This document shows positions 38,659 through 49,540 of a DNA stretch of 64,000 nucleotides, piece by piece. The translations under genes and the position numbers were made by a program. The notes under the pieces are model-generated. The model did no database searches. It saw nothing but the letters and a program-made list of their open reading frames with translations, and was not told the origin of the DNA. The DNA comes from Kosakonia radicincitans DSM 16656 (lineage in GTDB: Bacteria; Pseudomonadota; Gammaproteobacteria; Enterobacterales; Enterobacteriaceae). The stretch spans positions 1,116,001 to 1,180,000 of the forward strand of contig NZ_CP018016.1 of the NCBI RefSeq assembly GCF_000280495.2, written 5' to 3'. Position 1 is the first letter of the stretch; each line of letters begins with the position of its first letter.

Positions 38659-39540
38659 ATGATGAAACGTACAGGGGTGATGCTGGCGCTTGCGCTGGGC
38701 TTGATGGCGCAGGGCGCGATGGCAAAAACATTAAATGTGGTGGCCAGTTTTTCTATTCTCGGTGATATCGCACAAGAAGTTGGCGGCGATCATGTAAAGG
38801 TGACGGCGCTGGTCGGGCCGGATGGCGATCCGCATACCTTTGAACCCTCGGCAAAAGACAGCGCGCTGCTGAATAAAGCCGATGTAGTGGTGGTTAATGG
38901 TTTAGGGCTGGAAGGCTGGCTCGACAGGCTGGTGAAAGCCTCCGGTTTTAAAGGCCAACTGGTGGTGGCTTCAACTGGCGTATCCACGCATACTCTGGAA
39001 GAGGATGGTAAAACCGTGACCGATCCTCACGCCTGGAACAGCGCCGCCAACGGTGCGCTGTATGCACAAAATATTCTGGCCGCGCTGGTGAAAGCCGATC
39101 CGGCAGATGAAGCCGCGCTTAATGCTTCCGGCCAGCGCTATATCGCCGAGTTAAAACAAATGGATAGCTGGGCGAAAGAGCGCTTCAGCGCTATCCCGCA
39201 GGCGAAACGTAAAGTGCTGACCAGCCATGATGCCTTCGGCTATTTCGCCCGTGCCTACAATGTTGAGTTTATGGCGCCGCAGGGGATCTCCTCGGAGAGT
39301 GAAGCCAGCGCAGCACAGGTAGCGTCGTTGATTAAACAGATTAAAGCCGATGGCGTTCACGTCTGGTTTATGGAGAACCAGCTCGATCCGCGTCTGGTAA
39401 AACAGATTGCCAGCGCGACCGGCGCGCAGCCGGGCGGTGAACTCTATCCGGAAGCGCTCAGCGCGAAAGGCGGCGTGGCGGATACTTATCAGAAAGCGTT
39501 TCGCCATAACGTTGACACCATCGCAAACAGCATGAAATAA
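38659..39540 (+). CDS. Metal-binding periplasmic protein, ZnuA/PsaA family
   Basis: A 293-residue cluster A-I binding protein. The signal peptide ends at GAMA-KTLN (cleavage after residue 22). Metal ligands visible are His59 (DPHTFEP), His124 (DPHAWNS) and His190 (TSHDAFGYF); three His fits zinc, since manganese types have Glu at the third place. The His-rich loop of classic ZnuA is missing (only HTLEEDGKTVTDPH). With the Zur-like box, a second zinc uptake system is likely. E. coli has no such operon here. Confidence 0.9.
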   Translation: MMKRTGVMLALALGLMAQGAMAKTLNVVASFSILGDIAQEVGGDHVKVTALVGPDGDPHTFEPSAKDSALLNKADVVVVNGLGLEGWLDRLVKASGFKGQLVVASTGVSTHTLEEDGKTVTDPHAWNSAANGALYAQNILAALVKADPADEAALNASGQRYIAELKQMDSWAKERFSAIPQAKRKVLTSHDAFGYFARAYNVEFMAPQGISSESEASAAQVASLIKQIKADGVHVWFMENQLDPRLVKQIASATGAQPGGELYPEALSAKGGVADTYQKAFRHNVDTIANSMK

Positions 39541-39550
39541 CTCCCAATAA

Positions 39551-39578
39551 GCCGGATAAGCGGCAACCGCTATCCGGC
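39551..39578. repeat. REP-type hairpin after the ABC operon
   Basis: GCCGGATAAGCGG and CCGCTATCCGGC form an inverted repeat. ACCCGG-N3-CCGGGT follows near 39584. It is positioned to stabilise or terminate the ABC transcript before pncC. Confidence 0.65.
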
Positions 39579-39729
39579 GAATTACCCGGCGGCCGGGTCT
39601 GTGGTTAGGGCCGCCATTTTCTCTACCGCGCTTTTTTCGGAAGCCTCCTCGTAAATTCATTAACCCATCCCCATATTTGCCCGGAAAGTGGTATCTTTTC
39701 CGCCACGATTTTTGTGCACGGGAGCCATC

Positions 39730-40227
39730 ATGACGGACACTGAATTAATGCAACTGAGTGAGCGTATCGGGCAGGCGTTAAAAGCGCGCGGCGCAACGCT
39801 AACGACGGCGGAATCCTGCACCGGCGGCTGGGTTGCAAAGGTCATCACTGACATTGCCGGCAGTTCCGCCTGGTTTGAACGTGGGTTTGTTACCTACAGT
39901 AATGAAGCAAAAGCGCAAATGATTGGCGTGCAGCCCGACACGCTGGATGCGCACGGTGCTGTGAGCGAGCCGGTGGTGGTGGAAATGGCGATTGGCGCGC
40001 TGAAAGCGGCGCGTGCCGATTATGCTATTTCGATCAGCGGTATCGCCGGGCCGGATGGCGGCAGTGAAGCGAAGCCGGTCGGCACCGTCTGGTTTGGCAT
40101 TGCCAGCGTCAGTGGGGAAGGGATTACGCGGCGCGAATGCTTTCCTGGCGATCGCGAAGCGGTGCGCAGGCAGGCGACGGCTTATGCGCTGCAAACCCTC
40201 TGGCAACATTTTCTACAAAAGACTTGA
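39730..40227 (+). CDS. pncC: NMN amidohydrolase PncC
   Basis: A 165-residue nicotinamide-nucleotide amidase (YgaD) of the pyridine nucleotide cycle, CinA C-terminal family. TTAESCTGGWVAKVITDIAG (residues 24-43) carries the catalytic Ser and Lys region, and ISGIAGPDGGSEAKPVGTVW (in part) is conserved. The start MTDTELMQLSERIG matches E. coli. The stop codon overlaps the recA -35 element. Confidence 0.96.
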   Translation: MTDTELMQLSERIGQALKARGATLTTAESCTGGWVAKVITDIAGSSAWFERGFVTYSNEAKAQMIGVQPDTLDAHGAVSEPVVVEMAIGALKAARADYAISISGIAGPDGGSEAKPVGTVWFGIASVSGEGITRRECFPGDREAVRRQATAYALQTLWQHFLQKT

Positions 40228-40251
40228 TACTGTATGACCATACAGTATAAT
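40224..40251 (+). promoter_or_regulatory. recA promoter with LexA box
   Basis: The -35 TTGATA (40224-40229) and -10 TATAAT (40246-40251) are separated by 16 bp. The SOS box TACTGTATGACCATACAGTA (40228-40247) fills the spacer, so LexA blocks RNA polymerase directly. Confidence 0.95.
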
Positions 40252-40287
40252 TGCGACAACAGAACAGTAATTCACCGCGGGGCGTAA

Positions 40288-41382
<1,095 letters not shown>

Positions 41383-41400
41383 TAATCTGAACCGCAATCG

Positions 41401-41420
41401 AGGGCTGCTGATGCAGCCCT
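41401..41420 (+). terminator. recA terminator
   Basis: AGGGCTGC-TGAT-GCAGCCCT followed by TTTGCTTTT, 18 bases past the recA stop. As in E. coli, recX is expected to be made by partial read-through. Confidence 0.92.
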
Positions 41421-41450
41421 TTTGCTTTTCTGCGACCACAGGAATGAGCC

Positions 41451-41951
41451 ATGTCTGACGATACTCCCCGCCGCTCTGCTCTTCCCCGTTTGCGCGATCG
41501 GGCGATGCGGATTCTGGCGATGCGCGATCACAGTGAAAAAGAGTTTCGCCGCAAATTGACGGCGCCGGTAATGGGGAAAAACGGCCCGGAGGAACTCGAC
41601 TGTACGGAAGAAGAGGTGGTGCAGATTGTAGAGTGGTGTCTTGAGCACCATTTTCTCGATGATGCCCGTTTCGTGCGTCAGTTTATCGCCAGCCGGGCGC
41701 GCAAAGGCTATGGGCCTGTTCGTATTCGCCAGGAACTGAATCAAAAAGGGATAGCGCGGGAAACGACGGAACAGGCGATGCGCGAATGCGATATCGACTG
41801 GGTCGCCAGCGCTCGCGATCAGGCGCTGCGCAAGTATGGAGAACCACTGCCGACAGAGTTTGTCGCGAAAGTAAAAGTGCAACGCTTTTTGCTCTATCGT
41901 GGCTTTTTGCAGGAAGATATTCAGGAGATATGGCGAAATTTTGCCGACTGA
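41451..41951 (+). CDS. recX: RecA regulator RecX
   Basis: A 166-residue all-helical inhibitor of RecA filament extension. Characteristic segments are [40 protein letters not shown] (in part), [14 protein letters not shown] and [13 protein letters not shown]. It follows recA after a terminator, with CAGGAAT before the ATG. Confidence 0.97.
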   Translation: MSDDTPRRSALPRLRDRAMRILAMRDHSEKEFRRKLTAPVMGKNGPEELDCTEEEVVQIVEWCLEHHFLDDARFVRQFIASRARKGYGPVRIRQELNQKGIARETTEQAMRECDIDWVASARDQALRKYGEPLPTEFVAKVKVQRFLLYRGFLQEDIQEIWRNFAD

Positions 41952-42081
41952 GCGCATACGGGATTTTACTTCGCACTAAAGAAAACTTATCTTATTCCCA
42001 CTTTTTCCAGTAACTGGCGCGTCTGCTATGTCATGGCGGCGGCTGGTTACCACATTTCGTTAGCTTGATTTCAGGATAATT

Positions 42082-44712
42082 ATGAGCAAGAGCACCGCTG
42101 AGATCCGTCAGGCGTTTCTCGATTTTTTCCATAGCAAAGGACACCAGGTAGTTGCCAGCAGCTCCCTTGTGCCAAATAACGACCCGACTTTGCTGTTTAC
42201 CAACGCAGGGATGAACCAGTTCAAGGATGTGTTCCTTGGGCTCGACAAACGTAATTATTCCCGCGCCACCACGGCACAGCGTTGTGTCCGTGCCGGTGGT
42301 AAACACAATGACCTGGAAAACGTCGGTTACACTGCACGTCATCACACCTTTTTTGAAATGCTGGGCAACTTTAGCTTCGGCGATTACTTCAAACATGATG
42401 CTATTCAGTATGCATGGGAACTGCTGACCGGTGAAAACTGGTTCAACCTGCCGAAAGAGCGTCTGTGGGTGACGGTGTACGAAACGGATGATGAAGCCTA
42501 CGAAATTTGGGAAAAAGAAGTTGGTATCCCGCGTGAGCGTATTATTCGCATCGGTGATAACAAAGGCGCAGCTTACGCGTCTGATAACTTCTGGCAGATG
42601 GGCGATACTGGTCCGTGCGGTCCGTGTACCGAGATTTTCTACGATCATGGCGATCACATCTGGGGCGGCCCTCCGGGCAGTCCGGAAGAAGATGGTGACC
42701 GTTACATCGAAATCTGGAACATCGTCTTTATGCAGTTTAACCGCCAGGCCGATGGCACCATGGAACCGCTGCCGAAACCGTCAGTGGATACCGGTATGGG
42801 CCTGGAGCGTGTGGCAGCCGTACTGCAACATGTGAATTCCAACTATGAAATCGATCTGTTCGTTAAGCTGATCGAAGCCGTAGCGAAAGTGACCGGTGCG
42901 ACGGATTTGAGCAACAAATCCCTGCGCGTTATCGCGGACCACATTCGTTCCTGTGCTTTCCTTATTGCTGACGGTGTGATCCCATCGAACGAAAACCGCG
43001 GCTATGTGCTGCGTCGTATCATCCGTCGTGCTATCCGCCACGGTAACATGCTGGGCGCGAAGGACACCTTCTTCTATAAACTGGTTGCGCCGCTGATCGC
43101 TGTGATGGGCTCTGCCGGTGAAGATCTGCAACGCCAGCAGGCGCAGGTTGAACAGGTTCTGAAAACTGAAGAAGAGCAGTTTGCCCGTACTCTGGAGCGC
43201 GGTCTGGCGCTGCTGGACGAAGAGCTGGCAAAACTGAAAGGGGATACGCTGGACGGCGAAACAGTCTTCCGTCTGTACGATACCTACGGTTTCCCGATGG
43301 ATCTGACCGCGGACGTTTGCCGCGAGCGTAACCTGAAAATTGATGAAGCCGGTTTTGAAGCCGCCATGGAAGAGCAGCGCCGCCGCGCACGCGAATCCAG
43401 CGGATTTGGCGCAGACTACAACGCGATGATTCGCGTTGATAGCGCGTCGGAATTTAAAGGCTACGATCACCTTGAACTGAACGGCAAAGTGACCGCGCTG
43501 TTTGTCGACGGCAAACCGGTGAACGCGATTGCTGCAGGCCAGGAAGCGGTTGTCGTGCTTGATGAAACGCCATTCTATGCAGAATCCGGCGGTCAGGTTG
43601 GCGATAAAGGCGAACTGAAAGGCAACGGTTTTACGTTTACCGTGCAGGATACGCAGAAATATGGTCAGGCGATTGGCCACATCGGCAAGCTGGCGACCGG
43701 GACCCTGAAAGTGGGTGACGGTGTGAAAGCAGAAGTCGACGAAGCGCGTCGCGCGCGCATCCGCCTGAATCACTCTGCAACGCACCTGATGCACGCTGCG
43801 TTGCGTACCGTTCTTGGTACTCACGTCGCGCAGAAAGGTTCGCTGGTGAATGACAAAGCGCTGCGCTTTGACTTCTCTCATTTCGAGGCGATGAAACCGT
43901 CTGAGATCCGCGCGGTGGAAGATCTGGTGAACGCGCAGATTCGCCGTAACCTGCCGATCGAAACCAATATCATGGATCTGGAAGCCGCGAAAGCGAATGG
44001 CGCGATGGCGCTGTTTGGCGAGAAATACGATGAGCGCGTGCGTGTACTGAGCATGGGCGATTTCTCTACCGAACTGTGCGGTGGTACGCACGCGTCCCGC
44101 ACCGGTGATATTGGTCTGTTCCGCATTGTGTCTGAATCAGGCACTGCTGCTGGCGTTCGTCGTATCGAAGCGGTTACCGGTGAAGGTGCGATTGCCAGCC
44201 TGCATGCGCAGAGCGACCAACTGCACGATATCGCGCAGTTGCTGAAAGGCGATAGCCAGAACCTCAGTGACAAAGTGCGTACCGTTATCGATCGTACGCG
44301 TCAGCTGGAAAAAGAGTTGCAGCAGCTTAAAGAGCAGGCAGCAGCGCAGGAGAGCGCGAACCTGTCCGGCAAAGCGATTGAAGTTAACGGCGTGAAACTG
44401 CTGGTCAGCGAACTGGCAGGCGTCGAGCCGAAGATGCTGCGTACCATGGTGGACGATCTGAAGAACCAGTTAGGCGCTTCTGTTATTGTTCTCGCCACTG
44501 TGGCTGAAGGGAAAGTTTCTCTGATTGCGGGCGTCTCGAAGGATGTGACTGACCGTGTGAAAGCAGGGGATCTGGTTGGTATGGTTGCCCAGCAGGTTGG
44601 GGGCAAAGGGGGGGGACGTCCGGACATGGCGCAAGCCGGTGGTACCGACGCGGCTGCGCTTCCCGCTGCTCTTGCCAGTGTTAAAGACTGGGTAAGCGCG
44701 AAACTGTCATAA
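42082..44712 (+). CDS. alaS: Alanyl-tRNA synthetase AlaS
   Basis: An 876-residue class II synthetase, same length as E. coli AlaRS. The aminoacylation domain starts the protein ([34 protein letters not shown]). The editing domain has [12 protein letters not shown] and [13 protein letters not shown]. The C-terminal DHHA1 domain has [16 protein letters not shown]. coli AlaS represses its own gene. Confidence 0.99.
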   Translation: MSKSTAEIRQAFLDFFHSKGHQVVASSSLVPNNDPTLLFTNAGMNQFKDVFLGLDKRNYSRATTAQRCVRAGGKHNDLENVGYTARHHTFFEMLGNFSFGDYFKHDAIQYAWELLTGENWFNLPKERLWVTVYETDDEAYEIWEKEVGIPRERIIRIGDNKGAAYASDNFWQMGDTGPCGPCTEIFYDHGDHIWGGPPGSPEEDGDRYIEIWNIVFMQFNRQADGTMEPLPKPSVDTGMGLERVAAVLQHVNSNYEIDLFVKLIEAVAKVTGATDLSNKSLRVIADHIRSCAFLIADGVIPSNENRGYVLRRIIRRAIRHGNMLGAKDTFFYKLVAPLIAVMGSAGEDLQRQQAQVEQVLKTEEEQFARTLERGLALLDEELAKLKGDTLDGETVFRLYDTYGFPMDLTADVCRERNLKIDEAGFEAAMEEQRRRARESSGFGADYNAMIRVDSASEFKGYDHLELNGKVTALFVDGKPVNAIAAGQEAVVVLDETPFYAESGGQVGDKGELKGNGFTFTVQDTQKYGQAIGHIGKLATGTLKVGDGVKAEVDEARRARIRLNHSATHLMHAALRTVLGTHVAQKGSLVNDKALRFDFSHFEAMKPSEIRAVEDLVNAQIRRNLPIETNIMDLEAAKANGAMALFGEKYDERVRVLSMGDFSTELCGGTHASRTGDIGLFRIVSESGTAAGVRRIEAVTGEGAIASLHAQSDQLHDIAQLLKGDSQNLSDKVRTVIDRTRQLEKELQQLKEQAAAQESANLSGKAIEVNGVKLLVSELAGVEPKMLRTMVDDLKNQLGASVIVLATVAEGKVSLIAGVSKDVTDRVKAGDLVGMVAQQVGGKGGGRPDMAQAGGTDAAALPAALASVKDWVSAKLS

Positions 44713-44729
44713 CTACAAAGCGAATGCAC

Positions 44730-44756
44730 AGGCCATAATCTTACCGATTATGGCCT
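44730..44756 (+). terminator. alaS terminator
   Basis: AGGCCATAATC-TTACC-GATTATGGCCT, a perfect 11-bp stem followed by TGTTG, 17 bases past the alaS stop. Confidence 0.85.
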
Positions 44757-44952
44757 TGTTGCCACTACGCTATTGATAACAAGAAAGTCAGGTTGAAGTT
44801 GTGTATATCGGCTAAACTTACGTTTAACAGAATGTGATGCCGTGACTGCTTACACTTTACGTGTTTGTCATCGCTTACTTTTTGGCGTTATATGATGGAT
44901 AATGCCGGGATACAGAGAGACCCGACTCTTTTAATCTTTCAAGGAGCAAAGA

Positions 44953-45138
44953 ATGCTGATTCTGACTCGTCGAGTTGGTGAAACCCTCATGATTGGGGAT
45001 GAGGTCACTGTGACTGTCTTAGGGGTTAAGGGTAACCAGGTGCGCATTGGCGTTAATGCCCCGAAAGAAGTATCTGTTCACCGTGAAGAGATCTACCAGC
45101 GTATCCAGGCTGAAAAATCACAGCAGTCCAACTACTGA
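44953..45138 (+). CDS. csrA: Carbon storage regulator CsrA
   Basis: A 61-residue RNA-binding dimer that binds GGA motifs and controls translation of glycogen, motility and biofilm genes. It matches E. coli CsrA except Asn for Ser near the C-terminus (QQSNY). Key Leu4 and Arg44 are kept. The leader has GGA motifs at the Shine-Dalgarno (CAAGGAGC) and upstream (GATGGATAATGCCGGGATAC), consistent with known autoregulation. Confidence 0.99.
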   Translation: MLILTRRVGETLMIGDEVTVTVLGVKGNQVRIGVNAPKEVSVHREEIYQRIQAEKSQQSNY

Positions 45139-45147
45139 TGCTATTAT

Positions 45148-45174
45148 GCGTCTCGCGGTTGTACGGCGAGACGC
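45148..45174 (+). terminator. csrA hairpin terminator
   Basis: GCGTCTCGC-N9-GCGAGACGC, 9 bases past the csrA stop; a T-rich stretch follows further down. The remaining 45175-45384 holds no gene that I can support. Confidence 0.65.
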
Positions 45175-45384
45175 AACACCTCCTCCGGATTTTCTCCTCT
45201 CCAGGTTTCCTTTTTATTTCAGCCCGCTGATTTTTTATATCAGGCTCGTATTTTCGTGGCAGGTTTGTTTCTGTTTTTCTCCAGCGAAGCGGCGGAAATT
45301 CTGCTGAGAAAACATCCTTTTTGGCCTTTTTACAGGCTAATTGACTGCGAAGTGTGCAAACGATTCAGGGGCTGGAAAAATTGT

Positions 45385-45412
45385 TTGACTTATAAGTCCC
45401 AGAAAGTAATAT
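45385..45412 (+). promoter_or_regulatory. Promoter of the serV-arg tRNA operon
   Basis: TTGACT and TAATAT with a 16-bp spacer, followed by the GC-rich discriminator GTGCGCCACGC typical of stringently controlled stable RNA genes. Expected start is about 55 bases before tRNA-Ser. Confidence 0.8.
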
Positions 45413-45474
45413 GTGCGCCACGCAGCGACGATGAGCTCTCAACAAGTTCTTCAAAGCACTCGAAAGAGGCGTGT

Positions 45475-45567
45475 GGTGAGGTGGCCGAGAGGCTGAAGGC
45501 GCTCCCCTGCTAAGGGAGTATGCGGTCAAAAGCTGCATCCGGGGTTCGAATCCCCGCCTCACCGCCA
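45475..45567 (+). tRNA. serV: tRNA-Ser (anticodon GCT)
   Basis: A 93-base class II tRNA. The acceptor GGTGAGG pairs with CCTCACC, the anticodon loop CTGCTAA contains GCT at 45509-45511. It has a long variable arm, T-loop GGTTCGAATCC and encoded CCA. It is first in a five-tRNA operon. Confidence 0.97.
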
Positions 45568-45571
45568 TTTT

Positions 45572-45648
45572 GCATCCGTAGCTCAGCTGGATAGAGTACT
45601 CGGCTACGAACCGAGCGGTCGGAGGTTCGAATCCTCCCGGATGCACCA
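45572..45648 (+). tRNA. argV: tRNA-Arg (anticodon ACG), copy 1
   Basis: 77 bases with acceptor GCATCCG/CGGATGC, anticodon loop CTACGAA, T-loop GGTTCGAATCC and encoded CCA. It begins 4 bases after tRNA-Ser. A34 should be edited to inosine. The letter given to each copy follows the E. coli arg cluster and is a convention. Confidence 0.95.
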
Positions 45649-45844
45649 TATTTTGAGGGAATGACAGCGAATTTGTTGTTTCCGAAACGGCGGATAAAAC
45701 CGCCTGCACCAGGGTGGATAACGTTGCTTTAGCAACGGCCCGCAGGGCGAGTCGAAAGACGAGTCATCCTCCCGGATGCACCATCTTTGTCAGTGTGGCG
45801 AGGAATGCAGCACTGAATCAGCGTAGTAAACAAGTATTCCCGAT

Positions 45845-45921
45845 GCATCCGTAGCTCAGCTGGATAGAGTACTCGGCTACGAACCGAGCGGTCGGAGGTT
45901 CGAATCCTCCCGGATGCACCA
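45845..45921 (+). tRNA. tRNA-Arg (anticodon ACG), copy 2
   Basis: Identical to copy 1 over all 77 bases. It starts exactly 273 bp after copy 1. Confidence 0.97.
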
Positions 45922-46117
45922 TATTGTGAAGAAGTGACAGCGAGTTTGTCGTTTCCATAACGGTGGATAAAACCGCCTGCACCAGGGTGGATAACGTTGC
46001 TTTAGCAACGGCCCACAGGGCGAGTCGAAAGACGAGTCATCCTCCCGGATGCACCATTTTTATTAGTGTCGCAAGGAAGGCAGCACTAAATCAGCGTAGT
46101 AAACAAGTATTCCCGAT

Positions 46118-46194
46118 GCATCCGTAGCTCAGCTGGATAGAGTACTCGGCTACGAACCGAGCGGTCGGAGGTTCGAATCCTCCCGGATGCACCA
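46118..46194 (+). tRNA. tRNA-Arg (anticodon ACG), copy 3
   Basis: Identical to copies 1 and 2. It starts exactly 273 bp after copy 2. Confidence 0.97.
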
Positions 46195-46390
46195 TATTGT
46201 GAAGAAGTGACAGCGAGTTTGTCGTTTCCATAACGGTGGATAAAACCGCCTGCACCAGGGGGGATAACGTTGCTTTAGCAACTGCCCGCAGGACGAGTCG
46301 AAAGACGAGTCATCCTCCCGGATGCATCATCTTTGTCAGTGTGGCGAGGAACGCAGCACTGAATCAGCGTAGTAAATAAGCATTCCCAAT

Positions 46391-46467
46391 GCATCCGTAG
46401 CTCAGCTGGATAGAGTACTCGGCTACGAACCGAGCGGTCGGAGGTTCGAATCCTCCCGGATGCACCA
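46391..46467 (+). tRNA. tRNA-Arg (anticodon ACG), copy 4
   Basis: Identical to the other three copies. It starts exactly 273 bp after copy 3. The spacer after it is more diverged than the others. Confidence 0.97.
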
Positions 46468-46770
46468 TCTTCTTATAAAATAACAGCCAGCCGGATGTTT
46501 CTGGCGTCGCGGATAAAACCGTTGGCACCAGGGTGGATAACTTTGCTTTAGCAACGGCCCGCAGGGCGAGTCGAAAGACGAGTCATCCTCCCGGATGCAC
46601 CATCTCTCTGCAAAATCTCCACTCATGTTCTACAAGCTCCACCTCTTCTGAAAAAACGTATTCTGCGAACCCCCTTCCAGTAAAGGCATCTCAGCTTTCT
46701 CTTGCCAGCAGCGACAAAAAACGCTGTTTACGTTAAAGTAACTGTTTGTTATCCGCTTTGTGAGAACATG

Positions 46771-47337
46771 ATGTACGAACGTTACGCTGGTCTGATTTTT
46801 GATATGGATGGCACTATTCTGGACACCGAGCCGACCCACCGTAAAGCCTGGCATGAAGTGCTGGGGCGTTACGGGATGCGTTTTGACGAGCAGTCAATGG
46901 TCGGGCTAAACGGCTCACCGACCTGGCGTATCGCGCAGTTCATCATTGAAGCTAATCAGGGCGATCTCGATCCGCATGCGCTGGCGCAGGAGAAAACCGC
47001 AGCGGTCAAAGCAATGCTGCTGGATTCAGTGCGCCCTTTGCCATTAATCGAAGTTGTAAAAGAGTGGCACGGCCGTCGTCCCATGTCGGTGGGAACCGGC
47101 AGTGAAAGCGCTATTGCAGAAGCGCTATTGGCGCACCTTGGCCTGCGTCACTATTTCAATGCGGTTGTTGCCGCCGATCATGTTAAAAATCACAAACCTG
47201 CACCGGATACTTTCCTGCTTTGCGCCCAACAAATGGGCGTGGAGCCGACGCAATGCGTAGTATTTGAAGATGCAGATTTTGGTATCCAGGCAGCGCAGGC
47301 CGCCGGTATGGATGCAGTTGATGTACGCTTATTGTGA
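46771..47337 (+). CDS. yqaB: Fructose-1-phosphatase YqaB, HAD family
   Basis: A 188-residue HAD hydrolase. The nucleophile motif FDMDGTILDTEPTH is near residue 10, GTGSESAIAEALL is motif II, and HKPAPDTFLLCAQ and VFEDADFGIQAA are motifs III/IV. E. coli YqaB dephosphorylates fructose 1-phosphate and similar sugar phosphates. Start at MYERYAG as in E. coli, although an ATG directly precedes it. It overlaps yqaA by 4 bases. Confidence 0.96.
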   Translation: MYERYAGLIFDMDGTILDTEPTHRKAWHEVLGRYGMRFDEQSMVGLNGSPTWRIAQFIIEANQGDLDPHALAQEKTAAVKAMLLDSVRPLPLIEVVKEWHGRRPMSVGTGSESAIAEALLAHLGLRHYFNAVVAADHVKNHKPAPDTFLLCAQQMGVEPTQCVVFEDADFGIQAAQAAGMDAVDVRLL

Positions 47338-47762
47338 GTGACAGCCTGTCGCTCCTGTCATTGTTTGCCAGTAGCTTCCTCAGCGCCACGCTGTTGCCCG
47401 GCAATTCTGAGGTTGTGCTGATTGCGATGCTGCTCTCTGGTGTCAGTCAGCCCTGGCTGCTCGTAGTAATAGCAACAATGGGTAATAGCCTTGGAGGGCT
47501 GACTAACGTTATTCTTGGGCGTTTCTTTCCGCAGCGTAAAACATCGCGCTGGCAGGAAAAAGCGACTCACTGGCTCAGACGTTACGGCGCGGCAGCGCTG
47601 CTTCTGAGCTGGATGCCTGTTATAGGCGATGTGCTGTGTCTGCTGGCGGGCTGGATGCGCCTTTCATGGGGACCAGTGCTGTTTTTTTTATGCCTTGGCA
47701 AGGCGTTACGCTATATGGCGATAGCCCTGGTAACGCTACAAGGTATGACGTGGTGGCACTAA
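47334..47762 (+). CDS. yqaA: Inner-membrane protein YqaA, DedA-like family
   Basis: A 142-residue membrane protein of the DedA/VTT-related group with about three to four hydrophobic segments. FLSATLLPGNSEVVL and GNSLGGLTNVILGRFFP are the conserved blocks. It starts with GTG overlapping the yqaB stop (GTGA). Length equals E. coli YqaA. Function is unproven. Confidence 0.94.
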   Translation: MSDSLSLLSLFASSFLSATLLPGNSEVVLIAMLLSGVSQPWLLVVIATMGNSLGGLTNVILGRFFPQRKTSRWQEKATHWLRRYGAAALLLSWMPVIGDVLCLLAGWMRLSWGPVLFFLCLGKALRYMAIALVTLQGMTWWH

Positions 47763-47842
47763 TTGGACTGAGTGAGTGACCTTTAATCGTCAACCATTAC
47801 AATTATGCTTAATAAAATGATTATTACAGGCGGGAGGTCAAC

Positions 47843-49387
47843 TTGATCCCGGACGTATCACAGGCATTGTCCTGGCTGGAAAAACATCCTCAGGCAGTAA
47901 AGGGGATCCAACGCGGTCTTGAACGTGAGACGCTGCGCGTAAACGCAGACGGCTCACTGGCGACCACCGGTCATGCGGCGACGCTCGGCTCTGCCTTAAC
48001 TCATCAGTGGATCACCACTGATTTTGCGGAAGCACTTCTGGAGTTTATTACGCCGGTCGATAGCGATATCGACCATATGTTGACGATCATGCGCGATATT
48101 CATCGCTACACCGCGCGCCAGATTGGTGACGAGCGGATGTGGCCGCTGAGTATGCCGTGCTATATCAAAGACGGTCAGCAGATTGAGCTGGCGCAGTACG
48201 GCACCTCCAACATCGGTCGCCTGAAAACGCTCTATCGCGAAGGGTTGAAAAACCGCTATGGCGCGCTGATGCAAACCATTTCCGGCGTGCATTATAACTT
48301 CTCGTTGCCGATGGCATTCTGGGAAGCGAAAAGCGGCGGTACCGATAAAGAAACAGTATCCGACGGCTATTTCCGCCTGATCCGTAACTATTACCGTTTT
48401 GGCTGGGTGATCCCGTATCTGTTCGGTGCGTCTCCGGCAATCTGTTCGTCGTTCCTGCAAGGGAAACCGACCACGCTGCCGTTTGAGAAAACGCCGAACG
48501 GTATGTATTACCTGCCGTATGCCACATCGCTGCGCTTAAGCGATCTGGGCTATACCAATAAATCGCAGAACAATCTGGGCATCACCTTTAACAATCTGCA
48601 CGATTATGTGGTGGCGCTGAAGCGGGCGATAAAAACGCCTTCGGAAGAGTACGCTAAAATTGGTCTGAAGAAAGACGATAAGTATCTGCAAATCAATACC
48701 AATATTTTGCAGATCGAGAACGAACTGTATGCGCCGATTCGCCCGAAACGCGTGACCCGTAGCGGTGAAACACCGTCGGACGCGCTGCTGCGCGGCGGCA
48801 TTGAATATATTGAAGTGCGCTCGCTGGACATCAACCCCTTCACGGCGATTGGCGTTGACGAGCAGCAGGTTCGTTTCCTCGATCTGTTTATGGTCTGGTG
48901 CGTGCTGGCCGATGCGCCGGAGATGAGCAGCGACGAACTGCTGTGTACGCGTACAAACTGGAATCGCGTGATTCTTGAAGGCCGTAAACCTGGGCTGACG
49001 CTGGGTATTGGCTGTGAAACCGCACAATTCCCGCTGGCGAACGTCGGCAAGGATCTGTTCCGGGATTTGAAACGAGTGGCGCAGACGCTCGATGGCGTGT
49101 ACGGTGGCAACGAATACGAACAGGTGTGTGAACAACTGGTCGCCAGCTTCGACGATCCGGAGCTTACCTTCTCGGCGCGCATCCTGCGTTCGATGATCGA
49201 TAACGGAATTGGCGGCACCGGCAAAGCGCTGGGCGATCAGTATCGTTCACAGCTTCGCGAAGAGCCGCTGGAAATCCTGCATGAGGAAGATTTTATCGCC
49301 GAGTGCAAAGCATCGCTGGCGCGTCAGGCAGAGGTTGAAGCCCGGGATACCGAGTCATTTGAAGCGTTACTCGCGCGTCACGCCTGA
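47843..49387 (+). CDS. gshA: Glutamate-cysteine ligase GshA
   Basis: A 514-residue enzyme making gamma-glutamylcysteine, the first step of glutathione synthesis. [13 protein letters not shown] carries the ATP/metal-binding region, and [10 protein letters not shown] and [10 protein letters not shown] are family motifs. It starts with TTG after GGGAGGTCAAC, as in E. coli, where the rare TTG start limits expression. Confidence 0.97.
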   Translation: MIPDVSQALSWLEKHPQAVKGIQRGLERETLRVNADGSLATTGHAATLGSALTHQWITTDFAEALLEFITPVDSDIDHMLTIMRDIHRYTARQIGDERMWPLSMPCYIKDGQQIELAQYGTSNIGRLKTLYREGLKNRYGALMQTISGVHYNFSLPMAFWEAKSGGTDKETVSDGYFRLIRNYYRFGWVIPYLFGASPAICSSFLQGKPTTLPFEKTPNGMYYLPYATSLRLSDLGYTNKSQNNLGITFNNLHDYVVALKRAIKTPSEEYAKIGLKKDDKYLQINTNILQIENELYAPIRPKRVTRSGETPSDALLRGGIEYIEVRSLDINPFTAIGVDEQQVRFLDLFMVWCVLADAPEMSSDELLCTRTNWNRVILEGRKPGLTLGIGCETAQFPLANVGKDLFRDLKRVAQTLDGVYGGNEYEQVCEQLVASFDDPELTFSARILRSMIDNGIGGTGKALGDQYRSQLREEPLEILHEEDFIAECKASLARQAEVEARDTESFEALLARHA

Positions 49388-49395
49388 CAGAAAAG

Positions 49396-49469
49396 AAAAA
49401 GGCCACATCGCTGTGGCCAAAATTTCATCTCTGAAAATCAGGGATGATGATAACAAATGCGCGTCTTTC
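49396..49469 (-). ncRNA. micA: MicA small regulatory RNA
   Basis: On the minus strand a 74-base sequence starts GAAAGACGCGCATTTGTTAT, continues CATCATCCCTGA and ends with the terminator GGCCACA-TCGC-type stem and T-run (GGCCTTTTT). This is almost identical to E. coli MicA between gshA and luxS. With Hfq, MicA blocks ompA translation under envelope stress. The hairpin here differs slightly (GGCCACAGCGATGTGGCC). Confidence 0.93.
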
Positions 49470-49475
49470 ATATAC

Positions 49476-49502
49476 TCAGACTCGCATGAAAAAGAAGAGT
49501 TC
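49476..49502 (-). promoter_or_regulatory. Sigma-E promoter of micA
   Basis: Minus strand: GAACT (49498-49502) and TCTGA (49476-49480) with about 17 bp between match the RpoE -35/-10 pattern and place the start at the micA 5' end. Confidence 0.8.
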
Positions 49503-49540
49503 ATTTTTATTTAAAAAAAATCACTGTCGGAGGTGACTAA

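Larger units (their letters stand above)
45572..46602 (+). repeat. 273-bp tandem tRNA-Arg repeat with tRNA 3'-end remnants
   Basis: Four units of tRNA plus spacer with an exact 273-bp period. Each spacer contains GTTGC-TTTA-GCAAC (or a close variant) and ends its first part with ATCCTCCCGGATGCACCA, the last 18 bases of tRNA-Arg, at 45766, 46039, 46312 (one base changed) and 46585. The remnants point to duplication by recombination at tRNA 3' ends. The region 46603-46770 after the array contains only CAGCG-N8-CGCTG (46709-46726), a possible terminator, and the yqaB leader. Confidence 0.9.

Noticed and set aside
42781..44091. 436-codon minus-strand reading frame opposite alaS
   Set aside because: Antisense shadow of alaS, with His/Arg/Gln-rich composition.
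45365..45709. Short reading frame across the tRNA region on the minus strand
   Set aside because: It runs through tRNA-Ser and tRNA-Arg sequences; phrases like [11 protein letters not shown] are the usual product of translating tRNA genes.
45572..46602. CRISPR-like regular repeat spacing
   Set aside because: The repeated unit is a whole tRNA gene with similar spacers, so it is a tandem duplication, not a CRISPR array.
46423..46736. Short reading frames at the end of the tRNA array on both strands
   Set aside because: They consist of tRNA and spacer repeats ([17 protein letters not shown] translation), not protein genes.
47843..49387. Misplaced start of gshA because of the TTG codon
   Set aside because: E. 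coli gshA also starts with TTG, and a strong ribosome site is at the right distance.
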